64,000 bases of DNA from the NCBI RefSeq assembly GCF_032062135.1, contig NC_092858.1, positions 171,454,002 to 171,518,001 of the forward strand, given 5' to 3'. The stretch is from Pyxicephalus adspersus (Eukaryota; Chordata; Amphibia; Anura; Pyxicephalidae). The notes beneath the pieces were generated by a model that saw only the letters and a list, made by a program, of their open reading frames with translations, did not search any database and was not told the origin of the DNA. Numbering within the stretch: position 1 is the first letter of the stretch; every line of letters starts with the position of its first letter. This document shows positions 56,106-64,000 of this stretch, one piece after another. Position numbers and translations under genes: made by a program.

Positions 56106-56390
56106 AGGGTGACATTAGATTGTAAGCTCTGCTGCAACAAGGTTTAAAGCTTAAGATCTTTATAGAGAATCAGTTCCCCTGGCATAGGAGCTTCAAGAGA
56201 TGTTTCTTTTCGCTCTTGAAAATGCTAAAGAAAATATCAGCTCCATAAAGATGGATAATAATTGTAGGAACGTGTGAGTGTCTGTAGAGCATGGGATTTC
56301 AGGCTTCACTGGCAAAGAGCTGCACAATATGATCTCAGACAGAAGGAAGAACACACACAATTATATATTTATATATAAATATACAAATAA

Positions 56391-56394
<4 letters not shown>

Positions 56395-56435
<41 letters not shown>
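56395..56435. repeat. (TA)n microsatellite within the array
   Basis: About 20 TA units inside an unusually long early interval of the array. Confidence 0.9.
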
Positions 56436-56448
<13 letters not shown>

Positions 56449-59400
56449 CACACAGTAATAATTGTATCTGAGATCAAAGCAGATTGTAAGCTCTTTGTAC
56501 AAAACTTTAGAATGAAGTAGTGATAATGAATAAATATACTAATATTTGTGACTGTGGTGCATTAGATTGTAAGCTCAACTGTCACCAGGTCACATAAAGG
56601 TAATTCTTCATTCTTCATGAAAAATAAAGCAATGTCAGAATTAAATAAAAGATACTGGTTTAAAAATAAAATTGATTGAGACATTAGATTGTAAGCTCCA
56701 TTAACACAAAGGCACATGTAGGGATTTTTTGTACTTTATAAAATGATTCAGACCATGTTAAACTGATATGTGTATTTGACTGTTGGGAGCATTAGATTGT
56801 AAGCTCTTCTGATACAAAATAACATGGAAATTTGTTATAATCTGATGGCACAATGGAAAATATAATGGTTATTAAATGTACTTTCTAAAATGATTCGGAC
56901 CATGATAGTGATATCAATTTTTATGCATATGCCAATGTGTCTGGGGGCATTAGATTGTAAGCTCCCGAGATACAAAATAACATGAAATTTGCTATGCACC
57001 CCAAAGACACAACAGAACATGTAATGGATATTATATGTAGTTCAATAAATAATGCAGACTGGGTCAGATTCTTAGTTGAGTTTGAGTAAAATTAAGCTTG
57101 AGGTATTAGATTGTAAGCTTATCTGATCTCAAAGCACATGTAATGATTACATATACCTAACTAAATGATGCAGACTATGTCAGATCTTTATTAAAAATGC
57201 AATAGATTGGCATAAACATTGTAATATACAATGAGACAGTCCATATGAGATGCTTATATACCGATATATTATTAAAGTGTATTTGGAGCATTAGATTGTA
57301 AGCTCTTCTGCCACTAAGGAACATGGACATTGTTATATGTGCTTTATACAAGGATACCAACCATGCACAATGGTTATCAATAGATACCGACATACTATAA
57401 AAGTGTGTTTGGAGCATTAGATTGTAAGCTCTTCTCATACAAAGGATCTTGAATATTTGTTATACAAAGCTACAGATCATGTCAGATCCTCATCCATAGA
57501 TACTGATATATAAGTGTGACTTTAGGGCATTAGATTGTAAGCTCTGCTTACGCTAAGGAACATAAAGATTGCTATATGTACATTATTAAATGATATGTAT
57601 CATGTGCGACCCTAATCCATAGATACTGATCTATAAATGTGACTCGGGGCATTAGATTGTATGCTCTGCTGATGCAAAGGAACATGAAGATTGCTGTATG
57701 TACATGAAATGATATGTATCATGCCAGATCCTTATTAATAAATACAGACAGATATATACATGTGATTATGGCATTAAGATTGTAAGCTCAGTTGACCCAA
57801 AGGCACAGGTGATACAAACAATGGTTGATCGATTTCAGTTCATAGAAATAAATACAAATGTGTTTGGAAAATTAGATTGAAAGCTCTTCGGTCACAAAAG
57901 GACATGGAAGTCATTATATGTACAATGATACCAACCATGGCAAATTCTTATCCATAAATAAAGACATATTAATACCGGTGACTTTAGAGCAATAGATCGT
58001 AAGCTCTTGTGACACAATGGAACAAGGCAGTTGTGATATGTACATTATGAAATGACCATGACAAATCCTTATCAAGAAATAGACATAGAGCCATAGTGAC
58101 TGAGGCATTAGATTGTAAGCTCTGCTGGCCATTGACACATGTAATTTGGATGCATACTTCATACAGATCATGTAAAATCCTTGTCAACTGATACCAAAAT
58201 AATATTAAATGTGACTTCAGAGCAATAGATTGTAAGCTCTTCTGACATAAAAGGCGGAAGTTGTTATATGTACATTTTAAAACAATGTCGGATCCTTATC
58301 AATAAAGACAGACATAGAAATAAATGTGATTGTGATTGAGGCATTAGATTGCAAGCTCTGCTGACCCACAGGCACATGTAATGATTTAATGTATTTTATA
58401 AATTGATGCAGATCATGTCAGATCGTTACCAATAGATAGACACATAGGAATAAATGTCCGGGGAGCCCGGGGCATTGGATTGTAAGCTCTTCTGACAAGG
58501 AATATGGTAGTGGTTATATGTACAATATAAAATGATACAAGGTTATTATTAAGTACAAACATACACAAATAAATGTGATTAATTGAGGCATTAGATTGTA
58601 AGCTCCTCGGACCTATAGGCACATGTAATGGCTATGTGTGCTGTAGAAATAGATGTAGATCATGTCAGACATGGGAATAAATGTGAGTTTGGAGCATTAG
58701 ATTTGCAAGCTCTTCTGATACAAAGGAACCTGGAAATTTGCATATGAATGGTATAAAATGATGCAGATAATGTTAGACCCTTACCAACAGACAAGGCAAT
58801 AAATATGATTTTGGAGCATTAGATTGTAAGCTCCGCTGTTGCAGATAGTAGGGATCAAGGTGATTGGCTCATTGCCCCCCTCCCAACAGCTCTTCAGATT
58901 TAAATGAACATGGAAATTGTTATATGTATGTTATAAACTGATGCAGATTATGGAAGATCCTTAATAAGAGATACATACGTAGGAATACATTAGATTGCAA
59001 GCTCCACTGTTGCAGGGAGTAGGGAGCAAAGTGATAGGCTTAGTACAACCTTAATAAAAGCTCTTCTTAAACAAAGGAATTTGAAATTAATATATAAAAA
59101 TACACACACATATATATTTATATATAAAATGATACAGATCATATCAGATCCTTATTAATGAACGCAGACATGGGAAATATGTGAGTTTGGAACATTAGAT
59201 TGTAAGCTGCCCTGTTGCAGGGAGTAGGGATCAAAGTGATGGGCTCAGTGTACCTTTCCTGATAACCTGGAAATTGGTATATATAGTAAAATTATGCATA
59301 TCATGTCAGATCTTTTCCATCAGATCACAACATAGAAATAAATATGAGTTTGAGGCATTAGATTGCAAGCTCCACTGCCCCACTGTTACAGGGAATAGGG

Positions 59401-60255
59401 ATCAAAGTGACACTGTACCCTTCTCAATAGCTCTTTGGCCACAAATGAACATTGGCATTTGATATATTTGTGTTAAAATGATGCAGATTATCATTAATTA
59501 CAGATATAGAAAAAAAATGTGAGTCTAGTGCATTGAATTGTAAGCTGCTGTGTTGCAGGTTGTAGGGATCAGTGCACAGTTCCCAATAGTTCTTCATATA
59601 CATAGGAACCTGGAAATTGTTCCATATGTGTACAAATGATGCAGATCATTATCATTAATTACAGACATGGGAATAAATGTGAGTCTGGGGTTTTAGATTG
59701 TAAGCTCCTCTGTTGCAGATTGTAGGGATCAGTCCACCTTTTCTCATATAGCTCTTCATATACGAATTAATATAGAAATCGTTAAATATATGTTATAAAA
59801 TGATGCAGATCATTATCATTTATTACAGACATAGAGTCTAGTGCATTGAATTGTAAGCTCCTGTGTTGCAGGTTGTAGGGATCACAGTGATGGGATCAGT
59901 GTACCTTGTGTACCTGGAAATTGTTACATGGTAAAATGATGCAGATCATTATTAATTACAAAGACAAAGGAATAAATGTGAGTCTGGGGCATTAGATTGT
60001 AAGCTCCTGTGTTGCAGGTTGTAGGGATTCAAATGATGGGATCAGTGTAGTTTTCCCAATAGTTATTCATATACAAATGGACATGGAAATTGGTATATGT
60101 ATGTTACAAAATGATGCAAATCCTTATCAATAAATACAGACATATGAGTAAATGTGGAGTCTGGGGCTTTAGATTGTAAGCTCCTGTGTTGCGGGTTGTA
60201 GGGATCACAGTGATGGGCTCAATGCAACCTTTCCTGGTAGCTCTTCATATATATA

Positions 60256-60997
60256 NNNNNNNNNNNNNNNNNNNNNNNNNNNNNNNNNNNNNNNNNNNNN
60301 NNNNNNNNNNNNNNNNNNNNNNNNNNNNNNNNNNNNNNNNNNNNNNNNNNNNNNNNNNNNNNNNNNNNNNNNNNNNNNNNNNNNNNNNNNNNNNNNNNNN
60401 NNNNNNNNNNNNNNNNNNNNNNNNNNNNNNNNNNNNNNNNNNNNNNNNNNNNNNNNNNNNNNNNNNNNNNNNNNNNNNNNNNNNNNNNNNNNNNNNNNNN
60501 NNNNNNNNNNNNNNNNNNNNNNNNNNNNNNNNNNNNNNNNNNNNNNNNNNNNNNNNNNNNNNNNNNNNNNNNNNNNNNNNNNNNNNNNNNNNNNNNNNNN
60601 NNNNNNNNNNNNNNNNNNNNNNNNNNNNNNNNNNNNNNNNNNNNNNNNNNNNNNNNNNNNNNNNNNNNNNNNNNNNNNNNNNNNNNNNNNNNNNNNNNNN
60701 NNNNNNNNNNNNNNNNNNNNNNNNNNNNNNNNNNNNNNNNNNNNNNNNNNNNNNNNNNNNNNNNNNNNNNNNNNNNNNNNNNNNNNNNNNNNNNNNNNNN
60801 NNNNNNNNNNNNNNNNNNNNNNNNNNNNNNNNNNNNNNNNNNNNNNNNNNNNNNNNNNNNNNNNNNNNNNNNNNNNNNNNNNNNNNNNNNNNNNNNNNNN
60901 NNNNNNNNNNNNNNNNNNNNNNNNNNNNNNNNNNNNNNNNNNNNNNNNNNNNNNNNNNNNNNNNNNNNNNNNNNNNNNNNNNNNNNNNNNNNNNNNN
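60256..60997. other. Assembly gap (742 N)
   Basis: A run of N lies inside the satellite-like array. Any open frame through it is meaningless. The true number of units is unknown. Confidence 0.99.
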
Positions 60998-61089
60998 ATT
61001 GTTACATATGTGTAAAAATGATGCAGATGATTATGAATAATTACAGACATGGGAATCAATGTGAGTCTTAGATTGTAAGCTCCTGGGTT

Positions 61090-61200
61090 GTAGGGATCAG
61101 TGATGGGATCAGTGATGGGATCAGTGATGGGATCAGTAATGGGATCAGTGATGGGATCAGTAATGGGATCAGTGATGGGATCAGTGATGGGATCAGTGTC
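61090..61200 (+). repeat. 12-bp tandem repeat
   Basis: About nine copies of GTGATGGGATCA (variant GTAATGGGATCA). The word is present once in each late array unit (GTGATGGGATCAGTGTA), so this is probably a secondary expansion of it. Confidence 0.92.
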
Positions 61201-61449
61201 CCTTATACCCTACATATATACAATGTTCCATTAGCATCATTCCATCATATAGCAATCATCATGTTTCCAGCTTGCAATCCAGCCTGGCTCACATCTCAGC
61301 CTTGCTCCAGATTTTTGCACAGCAGGAAGACACAATACATGCAGCATGCAACCCACCAAGGGCATTAAAATCAAGCAGCGATGGCCTGGCCTGCAGAGCT
61401 TGCAATCTACACCTGCAGACATGTAGGGATAGGTGAATCATCCTACCTA

Positions 61450-61905
61450 GCTGATGGAGATTGGATCATTTTCTCCCCAGCCTTCGGAAACGCAAGGTGG
61501 ACGGATTGTTCAGACAGATGTTGATTGAACCCCGATTGGCTCTCAATAGGTTATTACAGCAGCCGATCTGCTCTCATCCTCCCCCGGGTCACTCCATGCC
61601 ACTTCTTAAGGAATCCCGAGCAAGAGCTGACGTGTGAATGGGGATGGCCGGGCCAGTTGCGGCGCCACCTTAAATGGGGCTGAGAAGAGTTACAATGTAT
61701 CTCCGGATTGTTTCATGTCTGCGGGGCTCAGCATTTAAATCTGAATGGCGGGGACGTATGGAGAGCAGGGCGGGCTGTGCTGCCATCTGATTGGCTGCTG
61801 CTTAGGCATGCAGTGACAGGGGGAGGGGCTGTCGGGAGTCTGAGCAGACTGGGGGACAGGGGAGGGGGCAGGGAACAGGAGAAGGTGCATGGAGTATGTT
61901 CAGAA
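61450..61905 (+). promoter_or_regulatory. Candidate promoter-like GC-rich stretch
   Basis: Markedly richer in G, C and CpG than its surroundings. CCAAT-type boxes lie at about 61537-61543 (GATTGGC) and 61789-61796 (TGATTGGC), a GC box GGGGGAGGGGCTG at about 61818-61830, and a TTAAAT element at 61671. No coding exon is recognised downstream within the window, and a LINE tail follows at 61925. Alternatively it may be a conserved element or an old repeat. Confidence 0.35.
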
Positions 61906-61924
61906 TGGAGATATTGGGGTACCT

Positions 61925-62080
61925 TCCCCCACCTCCTAGATTGTAAGCTCTTCTGGGCAGGGTCATCCCCTCCTCCTGTATCACTGTCTGTACCTGTCTT
62001 TCATTTGCAGCCCCTATTTATTGTACAGCGCTGCAGAATATGTTGGCGCTATATAATTCCTGTTTAATAATAATAAACTG
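61925..62080 (+). mobile_element. LINE 3-prime tail
   Basis: CCACCTCCTAGATTGTAAGC, TCTTCTGGGCAGGGTC, TTGTACAGCGCTGCAGAATA, TGTTGGCGCTATATAATTCC and a TAATAATAATAAA end. One of the best-kept tails in the window. It provides the reference motif for the array just upstream. Confidence 0.8.
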
Positions 62081-62099
62081 CAGTATGACTGGGGTTGGT

Positions 62100-62400
62100 C
62101 AGAGATCTCTGTCCTATAGTGGGGGATGTGAATCTGTGTGGGGGTTAGTAGTGGGGTAAATATGGGGAGGGGGTGAAGTCCATCTGGGGTGTGCAGCAAA
62201 TGGAGAATTATATAAATGTGAGGATTGCATTAAAGGGAAAGTAGGGTAAATCTGGGGTGTAAAGTACCCCGAGGGGGCAGTTGAAAGTATTGAGCAATTT
62301 GACGGGGTAAATTTGGGAAGTGCAGTGAGGGGACATTGTCGTAAATATGGGGTATTCAATTCCAGGACAGTGGGGTGACTTTGGGGTATACAGGGTAAAG
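62100..62400 (+). repeat. Degenerate GGGGTAAATNTGGGG tandem repeat
   Basis: GGGGTAAATATGGGG, AGGGTAAATCTGGGGTG, GGGGTAAATTTGGG and GTAAATATGGGG recur at irregular spacing of 45-90 bp. The minus-strand Pro/Thr-rich frame across it is an artefact. Confidence 0.5.
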
Positions 62401-62975
62401 AAAGCAGTTTGTAAAAGTGGCCACTAGAGGGAGCAGAGACTTGATACGCCTTCACTCACTTCCTAACAGCTGTGCCATGATCCATCAGCCACATGTGGAG
62501 AGCATTGTTTCCAACAAGTCACATGACCTGTAGACTTGCAATGTGGGAAGGAACAGTGTATAGAATACATTGTGTAGCACTGCGCAGTGGGAAACAGAAT
62601 GCCCACATGAAACAAGTATGACTTCCTTATCTAAAAATAATACATAGGGATTAAAAAAAGACAACAAACAGTAACACACATCAGTGCTTTTACATTAGGC
62701 TAAGGGCCAAAGTAAATCATTGCTATTATATATTGTAATACAACAATAATGGGACATTTTTTACTATTCTAGCAGTTCCCCCCACCTTTAAAGGTCTCAC
62801 ATGCCTTTCCAAAACTGCCGAGATAAACAATGTGTTCGGTCCCAGATTGATTAGCGGAGTAATTTCTGTAATGTTAAAAGAGCCATTGCAAACCTGTGCA
62901 GTTAATTTGTGGTGCATTTTATGCAGATTGTATTGTACATGGTTTATGTATGCATTTTAATCTGTCCCACCTACC
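62401..62975. other. Unique DNA; one CTCF-like motif at 62421
   Basis: CCACTAGAGGGAG (62421-62433) resembles the CTCF core on the + strand. No gene recognised. Confidence 0.3.
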
Positions 62976-62979
62976 AAAA

Positions 62980-63622
62980 TACTCCGCCCCCCCCCCCATC
63001 CTCGGCCGCTCTTCTCGCTCCTCCAATGATCTACTAATGACTTCCTCACTCATAACCACTTCCCATGCACAGTCCAAAGGCTTCTCCAGAGCTGCCCTGA
63101 CTCTCTGTACGTCTCTCCCCCATCTGCTTGCTCTTGCTATCTTCAGATTGAAAAGAGCCCTTAAAACCCAAAGCTTCAATCGCACCTACCCGTCTTTTCT
63201 GTTTCTTAAACCCTCACTACTCACCCATCATTACTATCCGCATCTAATCATGTTCGATTTTCTCCCTTCTCTTAGATTATAAACTCTTTTGGGCTGGGTC
63301 CTCCAGGCCCGATTTATTCTTTTTACTACTTCATAGAAATGAGGAGAGAGGGAAAGAGAGAGAGCAGACAGGGCAGAGAGAGGGAGAGGGCAGAGAGAGA
63401 GAGAGAGAGCAAAGAGAGGGGAGAGAAGGAGAGGAGAGAGGGAGAGAAGGGAGAGGAAGAGGGGAGAGAGAGGGAGGGGTGGAGAAGAAGAAAGAAGATA
63501 AATAGGGAGATGAAGAGTCTCTCATTTGCAACCCTTATCTAATGTACAGCGCTGTGTAACATGTTGGCGCTATATAAATACACAAATATTTAATTTTTAT
63601 GTAATATTTTAAAATATTTATT

Positions 63623-63659
<37 letters not shown>

Positions 63660-63660
63660 C
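62980..63660 (+). mobile_element. LINE fragment: ORF2 end plus 3-prime tail with GA-rich expansion
   Basis: The frame 62896-63282 contains RSSNDLLMTSSLITTSHAQS, FSRAALTL and RLKRALKT, matching the decayed peptide wording of the 23.3-kb copy and the LINE ORF2 C-terminus pattern (FSRAAPTLW, LKTHLF). The tail follows: CTTAGATTATAAACTCTTTT, AATGTACAGCGCTGTGTAAC, ATGTTGGCGCTATATAAAT and (TAA)n at 63621-63657. A GAGA-rich microsatellite (63340-63510) sits inside the tail. The Met-start frame is not a real gene. Confidence 0.75.
63340..63510. repeat. GA-rich (purine) microsatellite
   Basis: Nearly pure A/G on +, with AGAGAGAGAGAG and GGGAGAGAAGG words, inserted within the LINE tail. Confidence 0.9.
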
Positions 63661-64000
63661 ATCAATATGCTACTGGTAGATTTTCATTTACCAATACCTT
63701 AAATAGTGTGTAGAAATCTTCCATAGGGGAGGGTTCACACCAGTATTTTGCTATATACCCGCAATGTTCTGGTGAATTTACTAGCTCATTTAATGGCCTG
63801 CCAGTATTATGCAATGCTTGTTCAGACTCACTGATCCTTGGCAGCTCACCAGTGGATCTTCTGTGGCTCCTGGACTGCTGAGGGCCACAGCCACCTATGA
63901 TCCATACTATTGTAGAGACTTGCGTGAGAAACTATTGTGCTACTAACTCATTCAAGTACCATAATTCTTTGGGGTAAATGGGCCCTTAACTTTGACATGT
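63661..64000. other. End of window, no gene recognised
   Basis: GGTTCACACCAGTATTTTGC near 63729 resembles the start of an interspersed repeat seen near 10512; its ends are not defined. Confidence 0.3.

Larger units (their letters stand above)
56110..61090 (+). repeat. Satellite-like tandem array built on a LINE-tail motif
   Basis: About 30 visible units each contain ATTAGATTGTAAGCTC or a close variant, starting near 56114, 56561, 56680, 56790, 56947, 57101, 57289, 57415, 57528 and so on to 60168, then 61069 after the gap. From 57289 to 58817 spacing averages near 117 bp. From 58817 on it rises to about 150-205 bp because each unit gains a TTGCAGGGAGTAGGGATCAA, AGTGATGGGCTCAGTG block. Other shared words are AAATGATGCAGATCATG, TCAGATCCTTATCAATA, AATAAATGTGA and GGAACATGGAAATTG. 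The core motif equals that of the LINE 3-prime tails elsewhere in the window. No gene is inside; minus-strand frames are artefacts. Confidence 0.92.

Noticed and set aside
60186..61059. 284-codon frames on both strands
   Set aside because: They are almost entirely the N gap.
56110..61090. CRISPR-like array (regular motif with variable spacers)
   Set aside because: The intervening sequences are themselves homologous between units and the genome is vertebrate, so this is a satellite.
56110..61090. Tandem small-RNA gene cluster (snRNA or tRNA-like)
   Set aside because: No tRNA cloverleaf boxes, Sm site or proximal sequence elements were found; the motif matches the LINE tail instead.

Overview
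This window looks like vertebrate, most likely anuran (frog), intergenic or intronic DNA. It is AT-rich, with no operons and no intact long reading frames. It is packed with repeat types common in frog genomes: LINE 3-prime tails ending in ATA/TAA microsatellites, several hAT-like non-autonomous elements, TTAA-flanked and palindromic MITEs, and fossils of mariner, Tc1 and CR1 elements. I found no host protein-coding exon, tRNA or rRNA that I can support. Almost all open frames are by-products of low-complexity or tandem-repeat DNA. One 742-base assembly gap lies at 60256-60997.

Layout. 0-5 kb: a polypyrimidine tract, a CR1-type LINE fragment, a retroelement piece with a hammerhead-like motif, a CT-rich tandem repeat and a hAT-like element. 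5-15 kb: mostly unique DNA with a CpG-rich TTAA-flanked MITE (7.85-8.28 kb), a 30-bp minisatellite that appears to have grown inside a Tc1-type transposase fossil (11.66-12.72 kb), and a TGGTAATGCA-type array (14.0-15.0 kb). 15-24 kb: a complete but dead mariner (15720-16847), several LINE tails, and a pair of paralogous ~0.8-kb segments (19.9 and 22.3 kb), each carrying a transposon the other lacks. 24-29 kb: a quiet region with CTCF-like motifs and a perfect 19-bp hairpin. 29.9-30.9 kb: an array with an exact 160-bp higher-order period. 33.6-35.0 kb: a 1.38-kb foldback (snapback) element. 37.8-38.3 kb: a 61-bp array. 40-44 kb: a local tandem duplication of about 490 bp, then three hAT-like elements, two of them back to back around one target site. 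46-53 kb: a split hAT copy, palindromic MITEs, and a retroelement insertion flanked by a 19-bp target-site duplication.

The most striking structure is at 56.1-61.2 kb. It is a ~5-kb tandem array of about 30 visible units, each built around ATTAGATTGTAAGCTC, which is the same motif found in the 3-prime tail of the LINE family dispersed across the window. The unit grows from ~117 bp to ~170 bp along the array, the array contains the assembly gap, and its end collapses into a 12-bp repeat. Just beyond lies a comparatively GC-rich stretch with CCAAT and GC boxes (61.45-61.9 kb) that could be a promoter, followed by two more LINE tails.

No genes act together here. The biology is that of repeat birth: transposons arriving, nesting, duplicating and seeding satellites. 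All family names rest on motif recognition by eye, without database comparison.
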